In this document: in pieces, positions 52,470-62,894 of the stretch
How positions within the stretch are numbered: position 1 is the stretch's first letter
How the letters are laid out: each line of letters begins with the position of its first letter
Source of the DNA: Bacteroidales bacterium
GTDB lineage: Bacteria > Bacteroidota > Bacteroidia > Bacteroidales > UBA3663
Length of the DNA stretch: 64,000 nucleotides
Direction of reading: 5' to 3'
Assembly: GCA_017618715.1 (NCBI GenBank)
Contig: JAFZTS010000031.1
Span: 44,938 to 108,937 of the forward strand
Notes under the pieces: generated by a model
Databases searched by the model: none
What the model was told of the DNA's origin: nothing
What the model saw: the letters and a program-made list of their open reading frames with translations, nothing else
Made by a program: the position numbers and the translations under genes

Positions 52470-55400
52470 ATGAACTTTAACCATTTCCGAAGAGGAGCAA
52501 AGATTCCCACCATTGCATTGTTGGCGATGTTGGGCGTTTCGCCATTACCACACGTATGGATAGCTCCAACTGCTGCCTATGCGCAGCAGCAGTCAACTGT
52601 GAAAGGTACGATCATCGACGAATTCGGTGAACCAGTTCCTGGTGCCAGTGTCGTGGTCGCAGGTACAACGACGGGTACCATCACTGACATCGATGGTAAC
52701 TTTTCGCTGAACGTCAAGCCGGGTACCGAGTTGAGGATTTCCTTTGTGGGTTATGAGACCCAGAGCGTCAAGGCCAAGAATGGCATGACCATCACGCTCG
52801 CCGAGAACTCTACGCTGCTTGGCGATGTCGAGGTTGTAGCCTACGGTGTGCAGAAGAAAGTTACCATGACGGGCGCTGTGGCTTCAGTGAAGAGTGAAGA
52901 TCTCGTTCGTACTTCTGTGGGTTCGGTCAACAACGTGCTTGGTGGCCAGCTTTCTGGTGTGACCACCGTACAGTATTCGGGTGAGCCTGGTAGCGATGCT
53001 GCCGAAATATTCGTGCGTGGTAAAGCAACGTGGGGCGATGCTGCACCCCTTATTCAGGTCGATGGTGTCGAGCGTTCGATGAGTGATATCGATCCCAACG
53101 AAATCGAATCCATTTCTGTCCTCAAGGATGCCTCCGCAACGGCAGTGTTCGGTGTGCGTGGCGCCAATGGCGTAGTGCTCATCACTACCCGTCGCGGTCA
53201 GGAAGGTAAAGCCAAAATCAGCGTCTCGTCTTCTTTCTCCGCACTCAGTCCCACCAAGATGGTAGAACAAGCCAGTTCCCTCGACTATGCACTTTTCTAC
53301 AACCAGATGAGTGAAAACGATGGTTTGGCACATCCTTTCTCGGATGATATCATCCAGAAGTTCCGCGATGGCAGTGACCCCATTCGTTTCCCCAGCACCC
53401 TTTGGGCCGATTATATCATGAAGGACTTCACCCTTCAGCATCAGCACAACATCAATATTTCGGGTGGTAACGATCACTTGAAGTATTTCGTTTCGGCAGG
53501 CTACTATTATCAGGGCGGTCTTTTCAAGGAGTTTGACATGCCTTACAATTACGGCTATCAATACAACCGTTTCAACTATCGTGCCAACCTCGACCTTAAG
53601 GCAACGAAGACAACGACCGTTTCATTCAATGTGGCTGGTAACGTTAACAATGCCGACAAGCCTTATACGGGCCAGGGATCAGCAGGTATGATCAAGAATA
53701 TCTACTATGCTACCCCATTCTCCAGCCCGGGTGTCATCAATGGACACATGGTCTATACCACCACAGACTATACTGACGGTCTGAATCTTCCGTTCCTTGG
53801 TGGCACTGGTATGGCCTACTTCGGAAATGGTTTCATGCAGACCAACAACAACAAGATCCAGATGGACCTTGTACTCGACCAGAAGCTTGAATTCTGGAAC
53901 TGGAGCAAGGGACTTAGCTTCAAGGCGAAGGGTTCCTACAACTCGGCATTCACTGTCAACAAACAAGGTAATTCGGGATTGGCTTCATTCAACCCGCTTG
54001 TTCAATACGATGAGAGTGGCAATGTCATTTACAATGCCGATGGTACCCCATACATCCTCTATCGCCAGAATGGCAACGACACCGATCCATCATATTCCTC
54101 TTCGCAAGGCAAGGCACGTGATTGGTACGTTGAGGCAAGTTTGAACTATAGCCGCAGTTTCGGCAGGCATACGGTTTCAGCTCTCGCCCTCTACAATCAG
54201 TCCAAGCAATACTATTATTCCGGCACCTCTTACCCCGACGTTCCACGTTCTTATGTGGGCTTTGTAGGACGTGTCACCTACGACTGGGCCAATCGTTATA
54301 TGGCAGAATTCAATATGGGCTACAATGGATCTGAGAACTTTGCACCTGGTCATCGTTTCGGTGTATTCCCAGCTGGTTCCATCGGTTGGAACATCAGCGA
54401 GGAGTCCTGGTTTGAGCCTATCAAGAGTTTCATCAGCTTCATGAAGTTGCGTGCCTCCATCGGTATGGTTGGTAACGACAAGACTGTTACCGCTACACGT
54501 TTCATGTATCTCGCCGACCCGTATATCACCGACTCTGATGGCTTGATGACCAACTGTTTGACTCAGCCGCTCACCAATACCTATGCCTATCAGTTCGGCT
54601 ATGGAGCACCTTCCAATGACCCCGCATCGCTTAAAGGTGCCTACGAAAGTGCAAAGAATAATCCGGAGATTGGTTGGGAGAAGGCCCTCAAACAGGACTA
54701 TGGTGTTGACTTGCATTTCTTCCAGGACAAGCTGAATACTTCTTTCGACTACTATTATGAGCATCGTACCGACATCCTCCTTATCGATGGCACCACACCA
54801 AGCATCATCGGATTTACTGTTCCGTATGCCAATTTGGGTGAGACCAAGAGCTGGGGTTATGAGGTATCGGCCAATTGGAATGACAAGATCGGCCAGGACT
54901 GGCGCTACTGGGTGAAGGTTAACCTTTCTTACAACCAGAACGAGATTCTTGAGATGAAGGAGGCTCCTCAGTCCCAGGAATATCAGTATCAGCGTGGACA
55001 TCGTATCGGTTCGCGCTCGATGTACAAGTTCTGGAAATATTATGAGGGTGCCAAGACTGAAGAAGAATATAGGGCTGAGTTTGGACAGGACTTCCCCGTT
55101 CAGTTGGTTGCAAGTGTCAAGCCTGGTGACTGCGTCTATGTGGATCTCAATGGCGATGGCCTCATCGATGAGACGGATATGACGCGCGATAACGGCTACA
55201 CCGACGATCCTCAGTACATGATTGGTACCACCTTCGGTTTCAACTGGAAGCGATTGACCTTCAACTGCCAGCTGACAGGAGCATGGAACGTGAGCCGTTA
55301 CATAACCGACGTGTTCCGTCAGCCATACTTCTGCTCGTCCAACACTACGCAGGGTGGTTTGCTTCAGTACCATGTCGATAACACATGGGTGCCTGGCATC

Positions 55401-55709
55401 TATGAGAGTCAGGATGCGCTCTATCCGCGTGCAACTTGGGCTAACGCTGTGCAGAACTATGCTGCAACCGATCTCTATGAAAAGGATGCCAAGTACCTCC
55501 GTGTAAAGACCGTTTCGCTTGGTTATGATTTCAAGAGCGAATGGCTGAGGCACAAGTTAGGCATCACCAAGTTTGAGCTTAGTCTCTCGGGCTACAATCT
55601 TCTCACCTTTACCCCATACACCTGGGGCGATCCGGAAACCACCGCTTCTAGTGCTCCATCTTATCCACTGCAGCGAACTTATACGGTCAGCCTGAACATT
55701 GGATTCTAA
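52470..55709 (+). CDS. SusC-like TonB-dependent outer membrane transporter, 1079 aa
   Basis: Imports glycans or peptides bound by its SusD partner. A signal sequence ends near AAYAQQ; residues about 42-120 are the carboxypeptidase-D-like regulatory domain (VKGTIIDEFGEPVPGASVVV, FVGYETQSV), then a TonB-box-like DVEVVAYGVQKK, the plug (SISVLKDASATAVFGVRG, ANGVVLITTRRG) and a 22-strand barrel ending YTVSLNIGF. It heads an apparent operon of two SusC-SusD pairs. The substrate cannot be told; no hydrolase lies in the window. Confidence 0.95.
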   Translation: MNFNHFRRGAKIPTIALLAMLGVSPLPHVWIAPTAAYAQQQSTVKGTIIDEFGEPVPGASVVVAGTTTGTITDIDGNFSLNVKPGTELRISFVGYETQSVKAKNGMTITLAENSTLLGDVEVVAYGVQKKVTMTGAVASVKSEDLVRTSVGSVNNVLGGQLSGVTTVQYSGEPGSDAAEIFVRGKATWGDAAPLIQVDGVERSMSDIDPNEIESISVLKDASATAVFGVRGANGVVLITTRRGQEGKAKISVSSSFSALSPTKMVEQASSLDYALFYNQMSENDGLAHPFSDDIIQKFRDGSDPIRFPSTLWADYIMKDFTLQHQHNINISGGNDHLKYFVSAGYYYQGGLFKEFDMPYNYGYQYNRFNYRANLDLKATKTTTVSFNVAGNVNNADKPYTGQGSAGMIKNIYYATPFSSPGVINGHMVYTTTDYTDGLNLPFLGGTGMAYFGNGFMQTNNNKIQMDLVLDQKLEFWNWSKGLSFKAKGSYNSAFTVNKQGNSGLASFNPLVQYDESGNVIYNADGTPYILYRQNGNDTDPSYSSSQGKARDWYVEASLNYSRSFGRHTVSALALYNQSKQYYYSGTSYPDVPRSYVGFVGRVTYDWANRYMAEFNMGYNGSENFAPGHRFGVFPAGSIGWNISEESWFEPIKSFISFMKLRASIGMVGNDKTVTATRFMYLADPYITDSDGLMTNCLTQPLTNTYAYQFGYGAPSNDPASLKGAYESAKNNPEIGWEKALKQDYGVDLHFFQDKLNTSFDYYYEHRTDILLIDGTTPSIIGFTVPYANLGETKSWGYEVSANWNDKIGQDWRYWVKVNLSYNQNEILEMKEAPQSQEYQYQRGHRIGSRSMYKFWKYYEGAKTEEEYRAEFGQDFPVQLVASVKPGDCVYVDLNGDGLIDETDMTRDNGYTDDPQYMIGTTFGFNWKRLTFNCQLTGAWNVSRYITDVFRQPYFCSSNTTQGGLLQYHVDNTWVPGIYESQDALYPRATWANAVQNYAATDLYEKDAKYLRVKTVSLGYDFKSEWLRHKLGITKFELSLSGYNLLTFTPYTWGDPETTASSAPSYPLQRTYTVSLNIGF

Positions 55710-55754
55710 CAGAAAGCTGTGACACATATATTAATTTAAATAGGAATGACTATT

Positions 55755-58022
55755 ATGAAACGCTATAATATACTACTTGGTGCCGCTGCCCTTCTGTTGG
55801 CTTCGAGTGTGGCTTGTACCGATGACATTGCCGTTGGTAATGCTGCTCTTGACAAAGCTACAAGCTCTACGGCCACCATCGACTCCGTATTCACCAATGC
55901 GGAATATGCTCGTCAGTTCCTCATCGGAATCTATTCCAAGCAATATTACGGACTGCCTTATACCAATGGTGGTACATTCCAGCCACATTCCGGCAATCCA
56001 TACGCAGGTAAGTCGGATGGATTGACCGACTGCTGGCATCAATTCTGGAATGGTTCTGCCGTCTTCGGCAAGTACTATAATGGCTCTCTCACAGCTTACG
56101 TGATGCGTGACGATGGCTTGGATGGCCCGCTCTATTCCTACGACAAGGAATATCAGTGGTACTCTATCCGTGCCGCCCATATCTTCCTCGCCAATCTCGA
56201 CCGCGTTCCCTCTGTTGACATGAACGACGATGAGAAGTTCCGTCTCAAGGCCGAGGCTCGCTGTCTGATGATCGATGCTTTCTGGCAGACTTTCCAACGT
56301 TACGGAGGCATCCCTATCATGGATCATGCGCTTGAAGCCAATGAAACCGCCAACCCCTTCCCGCGTGACTCCGTCGAGAAGTGTATCGATTGGATGGTCA
56401 ACCAGCTTGACTCGGCCATTACCGACAGCCATTTCCCCTGGGTGACCGAAGACCCCACCAACATGAGTGGTCGTTGGACCAAGGCAGGAGCCATGGCCCT
56501 CAAGTGCAAGATCTTGCAGTTCGCTGCATCACCCTTGCTCAACCCACAGGATGGCCAACCCTACTATACTGGTGCTCCTGCTGAGGTACTGCCCTTCATC
56601 ATGTACACTGCCGATGCCAAGACCACTTATCAGCAACGCTGGGATCGCTTCGCCACGGCTTGCGATGAGTTCTTCGACAAGCTCAACAGCTCGGGATATT
56701 ACACACTGGTTACCGCCGACGGCAATCCTAAGGGAAGCACCGAGGCCAATGTGCCTGCTTTCCGTCTGGCCTATCGCAAGGGCTATTTCCTTCGCAATTC
56801 GAGCGAGATACTTCACTCTGTGCGTGTCTTCGGCCAGGACAACTCGGCCACGGCTCGTTACTGCTGGCATTCCTGGTATTCTCAGAGTGTGCCTCGTAAT
56901 GCCTACAGCCCCACACAGGAGTATGTTGAGAAGTTCCCATTCTACGATGGCGAACCCTTTAACTGGCAGAATGCTGCCGACCGCACCTACAAGGCCGCCC
57001 AGACTGCTGCCGGCAAGGATACCCTTGTCTTCCTGACCAATTCAAAGACAGGCGCCATCACTCGTCAGACCAAGTCGCTTCACACGATGTTCGTGCGTGG
57101 CTCCGTGCCTCCAGGCTCTCGTCAGCTCAATACTGTCTTGACGCGCGACCCGCGTCTTTATGAGGAGTGTATCGTCAATGGCCAGCAAAAGAATCTTGAC
57201 TGGACCACTGCCACGATGTCCGGTTATCCTTGGGAACTGTGGTACAATGGTGCTGATGGCGGTATCGGAGTCTATACCCAGACCAACACCATGTTCGGTT
57301 CGGGTTATGGCTACAACAAGTACTATCTCGGTTGCGGTGTCTATAATGGAGATACCAGTGCCGATAGCTACCGTTATCAGACCCAATGGGTGGCCCTCTC
57401 TCTCGCCGACATGTACCTCATGTATGCCGAGGCTCTCGTGATGCGCAGCAATAAGGATATATCCAAGGCTGTCGAGATGGTTGATATCGTGCGTGCTCGT
57501 GTCGGCCTGCCTACAATGTCGAGGATTTGGACAATGGCCAAGAACCGCAGCGCTGCCGGCTATACTGCCGCTTCCGCTGAAGAAGCTGTCTCTACCACAG
57601 TTACTTTGGCCAATGGTAATACTTCCAACGAATTCATCGAGGAACTCCTTGACGAACGCGTGCGTGAGCTTGGTCTTACCGATGCCCGTTGGTTCGATAT
57701 GATTCGTTACAAGCGTACCGATTGGATGACCAAGCAACTGCATGGCCTGCTCCAGCATCGTCTGGTGAGCGACAAGGATGCCGATGGTAACATGATTTTC
57801 GTGGAGCGCAATGTGGCTTGGGTAGGTGCCGACCGTGACAATGATGAATCTTCCACCCAGCCTGTTGATTTCCGCAATGAGGTAGTCAATATTACAGGCA
57901 ATGCCCGTGTTCTTTGGGGTCAGGATCCAAAGTCCAACGCTGTTCAGCAGTGGCTTCTCAATCCTATCCCTCAGGCCGAAATCAACAAGCAATATGGCCT
58001 TGTACAAAACCCTGGTTGGTAA
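55755..58022 (+). CDS. SusD/RagB-family surface lipoprotein, 755 aa
   Basis: Binds the substrate over the SusC channel. MKRYNILLGAAALLLASSVAC gives a lipidated Cys21; an earlier in-frame Met at 55746 is less typical. Helical TPR-like SusD features: YARQFLIGIYSKQYYGLP, EYQWYSIRAAHIFLANLDR, KAEARCLMIDAFWQ, and the C-terminal LADMYLMYAEALVMR and ELLDERVRELGLTDARWFDMIRYKR with PIPQAEINKQYGLVQNPGW at the end. It is longer than the usual 500-600 aa because of a large middle region. It starts 45 bases after susC. Confidence 0.93.
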   Translation: MKRYNILLGAAALLLASSVACTDDIAVGNAALDKATSSTATIDSVFTNAEYARQFLIGIYSKQYYGLPYTNGGTFQPHSGNPYAGKSDGLTDCWHQFWNGSAVFGKYYNGSLTAYVMRDDGLDGPLYSYDKEYQWYSIRAAHIFLANLDRVPSVDMNDDEKFRLKAEARCLMIDAFWQTFQRYGGIPIMDHALEANETANPFPRDSVEKCIDWMVNQLDSAITDSHFPWVTEDPTNMSGRWTKAGAMALKCKILQFAASPLLNPQDGQPYYTGAPAEVLPFIMYTADAKTTYQQRWDRFATACDEFFDKLNSSGYYTLVTADGNPKGSTEANVPAFRLAYRKGYFLRNSSEILHSVRVFGQDNSATARYCWHSWYSQSVPRNAYSPTQEYVEKFPFYDGEPFNWQNAADRTYKAAQTAAGKDTLVFLTNSKTGAITRQTKSLHTMFVRGSVPPGSRQLNTVLTRDPRLYEECIVNGQQKNLDWTTATMSGYPWELWYNGADGGIGVYTQTNTMFGSGYGYNKYYLGCGVYNGDTSADSYRYQTQWVALSLADMYLMYAEALVMRSNKDISKAVEMVDIVRARVGLPTMSRIWTMAKNRSAAGYTAASAEEAVSTTVTLANGNTSNEFIEELLDERVRELGLTDARWFDMIRYKRTDWMTKQLHGLLQHRLVSDKDADGNMIFVERNVAWVGADRDNDESSTQPVDFRNEVVNITGNARVLWGQDPKSNAVQQWLLNPIPQAEINKQYGLVQNPGW

Positions 58023-58041
58023 ATAAAACATACTATTCGAT

Positions 58042-60900
58042 ATGAAGACAAATAATATACTTACACTGACATTGCTTGCAAGCCTCTGCCTGCCTGCAAT
58101 GGCACAGTATGACATTATCGACTCGGTTGCCTTCAAGGACCAGCGCGTCGATGTAGGTGCCTCTCGCACCTTCACCCGCGAGAATTCTGCCGCTTCCGTG
58201 AGCATCATCACCAACAAGGATGTCAATCGTCGTGGTGCTCGCAATATCGGCAACAATCTGATTGGCCAGGGCAATGGTCTTGTGTCTCTTCAGGGTGCAG
58301 GTCTTTACAACGCCGCTAATCCAACTTTCTACGTACGTGGTCTTCAGAGCCTTAGCGGTAGCACCCCGTTGATTCTCGTCGATGGAGTTGAACGCAGTAT
58401 CGATAACGTACATTCCCAGGATGTCGAGTCGGTAACCGTGCTGAAGGATGCAGTCGCTACGGCTATCTATGGTTACAAGGGTGCCAATGGCGTGATCCTT
58501 ATTACCACCAAGCATGGCAATTTCAACGAGCGTAATATTCGTTTCTCCTACGACCATGAGTTCCAGCTGATGACCAACAAGCCAAAGTTCGTCGATGCAG
58601 CTACCTACGCCAGCGCTGTCAACGAGGCTTATCACAACCAAGGTGGCAAGGCCGTCTATAGTGATGCGGTTATTCAGGCATATCAGAATGGAAGCAATCC
58701 GCTCTACTTCCCTAACGTGAACTGGGTGGATGAGACTTTCCGCGACATGGCCCACATGAACCGCTACAACCTCGAGTTCTCGGGAGGAGGCAAGAACATT
58801 CGTTACTACACCGATGTCAATCTTCTTACCTCGTATGGATTTGTGAATCGTACAGAACCAGCCGAGGGCGGTTATTCGACACAGAACAAGTTTACCCGTG
58901 GTACGATTCGCTCGAACATGGATATTGAGCTTACCCCGACCACTCAACTTCATACCCACATTTTTGGTGTGCTGACCGAGCAGTCGCAGCCTGGTTCGCA
59001 GGCCGATTTGTGGTCGATGGTTTATCAGGTGCCTGCTAACGCCTTCCCGATACAAGTGGAGGGTGGAGTTTGGGGTGGTAACTCGGTTTATACTACCAAC
59101 AACCCCATCGCCCAATCCAATGGCGCTGCCTATTACAAGAATCACCAGCGTGCCCTCAATGCTGACTTTGTAATCGATCAGGATCTCTCTTCCGTTACTC
59201 AAGGTCTCATGGCATCTGTGCAACTTGGCTACGACACGTGGAGCAACGTTTACGAGGATCATTCCAAGACTTTCCGTTACGGCAGCTATTCCGTGAGCAA
59301 TTATACGGGCGGCGTGGTTGATCCGGCAAATGCTTCATTATCCATCGAGGGTAACGATAGCAATATGGGAACCGGTGCCAACAACAATGGTTGGACACGC
59401 CGATTCTTCGTCAACGGCAATCTGACCTATGACCGCAGCTTCGGTAAGAGCGACCTCTTCAGCGAGTTCCGTTACGATTATGAATTTGCCGATCAAACGG
59501 GCACCAACACCAGCCTCTATCGTCAGAACTTCTCGTTCCTGGGTAATTATGTTTACGACAAGCGTTATACCGCTCAGTTTGTGCTTGTATATAGCGGCAC
59601 TAACCGTCTGGCCGATGGTAGCAAGTGGGCCTTCATGCCCACAGGTGCTCTCTCGTGGAACATCAGCAATGAGGCCTTCATGGAGGATGTCTCATGGATC
59701 GACTTTCTGAAGCTCCGTGCCAGTGCCGGTCTCCAGCAGCTCGACGTGCTTCCTGGCGACAACGTGTGGACCTATTACAATCAGTTCTATGCTTTCGGTT
59801 CACCTGCCTATTCATTCGATAACACGGGTAGCGGTACCGAGTTCGGCAACACCTACATCGCACAGGCCAAGACACAGAGCCTTGGACGCGAGAAGGCGTT
59901 GAAGTATAATGCTGGTCTCGATGCCACCTTGTTCAAGGGTCTCAACCTCAGTTTTGACTACTATTTCCAGAATCGCTACGACATCTGGTGCTCCACCAGC
60001 GGTAGTTATACGTCGGTCTTCGGCCTGACACCCCCTTACGAGAATGTCGGCAAGATGGAAAGCCACGGCTTCGAGGTGAGCCTCGACTACAGCAAGCAGT
60101 TCGGTGACTGGACTGTCAATCTCGGTGGCACCTACAACATGAACAAGAATGAGATCAAGGAGCAGGCCGAGGCTCCCCAGCTTTATGCCAACACTGTGAC
60201 GACAGGTCATCCTTATACCCAGACCTTCGGTTACATTGCCGACGGCTTCTTCCAGACTTCTGACGATGCCAATGGTAATGGTATCATCGAAACCAGTGAG
60301 ATGGCTGTTCCCCAGACCTTCACCACCGTTTATCCCGGTGACGTGAAGTATCGGGATGTGAATGGTGACGGAAAGATCGACACCAACGACCGTACCGATA
60401 TCGGCTATAGCACCACTTGCCCTGAAATTGTCTATACCGCCCACTTCGGCTTGGATTGGAAGGGATTCGGTGTCTATGCTGCCATTCAAGGCGTGGCCAA
60501 CTATAGCGGCACATTGACTACAGCAGGCATGTATCGTTCTGCCGTGGCTACCAACACTCTGTCGCAGTATCTCTATGAAAACTCCTGGAGCAGCGTGCGC
60601 GGCAACACGGCCAATCCCAAGTTCCCGCGTCTCAGTCCGACAAGCAATGCGAACAACGACCTTGTGAATACACTCTGCCTCTTCGACCGCAGCTATCTCA
60701 AGCTTCGCGATGTCGAGCTCTACTACAACCTCCCAGCCACCGTGCTTGAGAAGGTGAAGTACATCAGTGGTGTGCGCGTATATGTGAAAGGTGTTGACCT
60801 CTTTACCATCGACAATCTGGACAATGGTGATGCGGGTGCCTTTGGTGCCAACTTGCCTTTGACCCGCAACGTTCAGGTGGGTGCTGCTATTTCATTCTAA
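58042..60900 (+). CDS. Second SusC-like TonB-dependent transporter, short form, 952 aa
   Basis: Signal peptide LLASLCLPAMAQ; unlike the first SusC it has no carboxypeptidase-D-like domain but goes almost directly into the plug (SVSIITNKDVNRRGARNIG, FYVRGLQSLSG, VTVLKDAVATAIYGYKG, ANGVILITTKHG). The barrel ends in NVQVGAAISF with the terminal aromatic residue. It follows the first SusD by 19 bases and so belongs to the same transcript. It may take up a different form of the same nutrient. Confidence 0.92.
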   Translation: MKTNNILTLTLLASLCLPAMAQYDIIDSVAFKDQRVDVGASRTFTRENSAASVSIITNKDVNRRGARNIGNNLIGQGNGLVSLQGAGLYNAANPTFYVRGLQSLSGSTPLILVDGVERSIDNVHSQDVESVTVLKDAVATAIYGYKGANGVILITTKHGNFNERNIRFSYDHEFQLMTNKPKFVDAATYASAVNEAYHNQGGKAVYSDAVIQAYQNGSNPLYFPNVNWVDETFRDMAHMNRYNLEFSGGGKNIRYYTDVNLLTSYGFVNRTEPAEGGYSTQNKFTRGTIRSNMDIELTPTTQLHTHIFGVLTEQSQPGSQADLWSMVYQVPANAFPIQVEGGVWGGNSVYTTNNPIAQSNGAAYYKNHQRALNADFVIDQDLSSVTQGLMASVQLGYDTWSNVYEDHSKTFRYGSYSVSNYTGGVVDPANASLSIEGNDSNMGTGANNNGWTRRFFVNGNLTYDRSFGKSDLFSEFRYDYEFADQTGTNTSLYRQNFSFLGNYVYDKRYTAQFVLVYSGTNRLADGSKWAFMPTGALSWNISNEAFMEDVSWIDFLKLRASAGLQQLDVLPGDNVWTYYNQFYAFGSPAYSFDNTGSGTEFGNTYIAQAKTQSLGREKALKYNAGLDATLFKGLNLSFDYYFQNRYDIWCSTSGSYTSVFGLTPPYENVGKMESHGFEVSLDYSKQFGDWTVNLGGTYNMNKNEIKEQAEAPQLYANTVTTGHPYTQTFGYIADGFFQTSDDANGNGIIETSEMAVPQTFTTVYPGDVKYRDVNGDGKIDTNDRTDIGYSTTCPEIVYTAHFGLDWKGFGVYAAIQGVANYSGTLTTAGMYRSAVATNTLSQYLYENSWSSVRGNTANPKFPRLSPTSNANNDLVNTLCLFDRSYLKLRDVELYYNLPATVLEKVKYISGVRVYVKGVDLFTIDNLDNGDAGAFGANLPLTRNVQVGAAISF

Positions 60901-60924
60901 TTCATAATGCCCAAGACTATAGTT

Positions 60925-62730
60925 ATGAAAATTACAAAGATTTTATCAAGTGTTGGTCTGATGGTTCTTGTCCTTGCCTCGTGTGACGACAAGATGGATT
61001 ACCATGAGTACACCGCCTACGACCAGGAGTATATTCAGCGCTCTTTTGCCTACGTTGGTGGTTTCATGGCCAAGATTTACAACGATATCGATACCGACTG
61101 GGGCAACAATTCCGGCGCTATGCTTTCGTCAGCTACCGACGAGTCGGTCTATAGCCACGACGGCAACACCATCGAGGACTTCTTCAATGGAAACTGGAGT
61201 GCTTCCAATCCTCACCAGACAATCTGGACATCGGCTTACGAGGGCATCACCTATTGCAATGAGGTGCTCGACAACTGGACCAATCTCAAGTTCGATCAGT
61301 TCGCGCTCAACAAGGACTACGAGCAGCAGATGTTCCTCTATAACAACTATCAGTACGAGGCACGCTGGGCACGCGCATACTTCTATTTCACCCTTGTCCG
61401 CCAATATGGCGGTGTGCCTTTCAAGACACACAATATGACAGGTGAGGAGGAGACTGCTCTGCCTTGCACCTCTGCCGACGAGATCTTCCAGTTCATCATT
61501 TCGGAATGCGATGCCATCAAGGATAACATCATCGCCGATTATACCAACATCGGCGATATGGCGCTCTACAAGCCGCAGACAGGTCGTGCCAGCAAATTCG
61601 CTGTCGAGGCGCTTAAAGCACAGACAGCCCTGTACCAGGCTTCACCGCTTTTCACCCAGGGTAAGAGCGAGGCCGATAAGGCAGCCCTCTGGCGTGCCGC
61701 TGCCGATGCTCATCGTGAACTCATCCTTGATGCCGAGGCTGGTGGTAAGGGCCTTGCTGCCACACTCGACACGCTTTGGAACATCAACTACATTTCCGAT
61801 GCACAGTGCTACAGGGAGATTCTCTTCGCTCGTCGTACGACGGCTGCCAATACTTACGAGTCATATAACTTCCCCGTAGGTTATTCCAGTGGTCAGGGTG
61901 GTAACTGCCCCACCCAGGATCTTGTCGATGCGTTCGACTGCACCGATGGTCTCCCAATTAGCGAGAGCCCGCTCTATGACCCTCAGAATCCATACGCCAA
62001 CCGCGATTCTCGTTTGGCTATGACCATTGCACGTAATGGTGAGCTTTGGCCTAACGATTTGGCTCGTTACAACAGCTCATATCCAACGCTTCAGACCTAT
62101 GTGGGTGGCTACCATTCCCGCACGGGTTCGTCGGCAGGCGCTTCATACGCTACTCCTACGGGCTATTATCTCAAGAAGTTCTGCAATCCTTCGCAAATCC
62201 TTCGTGCACGTTCGGGTTATGCTGTATCTACTTCGCCTCATGGTTGGCTCACCTTCCGAATGGGTGGCATGTACCTCAACTACGCCGAGGCTGTCTTCCA
62301 GTATTTCAAGGCCATCGGTCGCACCGATGCCGCCGATGCTACGGGTGATGGTTTCAACTATTCGGCTCGTTACCTTGCCAGCCTTACACGCAAACGCTCC
62401 GGCTTGCCTGAGTTCCAGACAGGAATGAGCAACGATGAGTTCTGGGCTCGGTACAAGAAGGAGCGTCAGGTAGAGCTCGCCTTCGAAGGCCATCGTTTCT
62501 ATGACGTGCGCCGCTGGATGGAGAACGCAGAAGCCAACAAGTTCATGAATGTTCATGCCATGGAGATCATACAGAATGTCTCCGAGGCCAACGACACCAC
62601 CTATACCTATTCCGTCAAGCCACTTACCCGTGGCAACGGACAGTGGGACACCAAGTGGAACCTCTTCCCCTTCTCGCAGACCGAGATTCAGAAGTCCAAT
62701 GGTGCCATTAGTCAGAATCCAGGTTGGTAA
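60925..62730 (+). CDS. Second SusD/RagB-family lipoprotein, 601 aa
   Basis: MKITKILSSVGLMVLVLASC gives Cys20; an upstream Met at 60907 is in frame but adds an atypical MPKTIV. SusD features: FAYVGGFMAKIYNDIDTDWG, YEARWARAYFYFTLVRQYGGVPF, MGGMYLNYAEAVFQYFKA, KERQVELAFEGHRFYDVRRWM, and the C-terminal PFSQTEIQKSNGAISQNPGW. Normal length. It pairs with the preceding SusC and is followed 7 bases later by a strong hairpin. Confidence 0.93.
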   Translation: MKITKILSSVGLMVLVLASCDDKMDYHEYTAYDQEYIQRSFAYVGGFMAKIYNDIDTDWGNNSGAMLSSATDESVYSHDGNTIEDFFNGNWSASNPHQTIWTSAYEGITYCNEVLDNWTNLKFDQFALNKDYEQQMFLYNNYQYEARWARAYFYFTLVRQYGGVPFKTHNMTGEEETALPCTSADEIFQFIISECDAIKDNIIADYTNIGDMALYKPQTGRASKFAVEALKAQTALYQASPLFTQGKSEADKAALWRAAADAHRELILDAEAGGKGLAATLDTLWNINYISDAQCYREILFARRTTAANTYESYNFPVGYSSGQGGNCPTQDLVDAFDCTDGLPISESPLYDPQNPYANRDSRLAMTIARNGELWPNDLARYNSSYPTLQTYVGGYHSRTGSSAGASYATPTGYYLKKFCNPSQILRARSGYAVSTSPHGWLTFRMGGMYLNYAEAVFQYFKAIGRTDAADATGDGFNYSARYLASLTRKRSGLPEFQTGMSNDEFWARYKKERQVELAFEGHRFYDVRRWMENAEANKFMNVHAMEIIQNVSEANDTTYTYSVKPLTRGNGQWDTKWNLFPFSQTEIQKSNGAISQNPGW

Positions 62731-62737
62731 AAGTTTG

Positions 62738-62772
62738 ACTCTGAGGTCTCAGATCTCCTGAGACCTCAGAGT
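62738..62772. terminator. Strong hairpin after the second susD
   Basis: ACTCTGAGGTCTCAG and CTGAGACCTCAGAGT form a perfect 15-bp stem around ATCTC. No T-run follows; the repeat at 62769-62842 starts in its right arm. Possibly a transcript-end or processing hairpin that lowers expression of the next gene. Confidence 0.65.
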
Positions 62773-62842
62773 ACTCAGAATATCTCGGAATACTCAGATT
62801 ATTCCGATTACTCAGAATACTCTGATTACTCCGATAACTCCT
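62769..62842. repeat. Degenerate ACTCAGAATA/ACTCCGATTA direct repeats
   Basis: Words of 10-11 bases such as ACTCAGAATA, CTCGGAATACTCAGATTA and TTCCGATTACTC recur along about 74 bases between the SusD hairpin and the next gene. The same words occur at 30498-30555 in the same orientation relative to the preceding gene. Confidence 0.7.
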
Positions 62843-62894
62843 AATTATTTACTTACCACAACATCCTATTATTAACATTTAAAACCATTGTAAC

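Noticed and set aside
54177..55553. Antisense 458-aa frame within susC
   Set aside because: It has no recognisable start context or motifs and lies entirely opposite a well-supported gene; a by-product of codon bias.
57042..59262. Antisense frames of about 410 aa opposite susD and the second susC
   Set aside because: Composition is that of reverse-read beta-barrel and SusD genes; no promoter, no family features.
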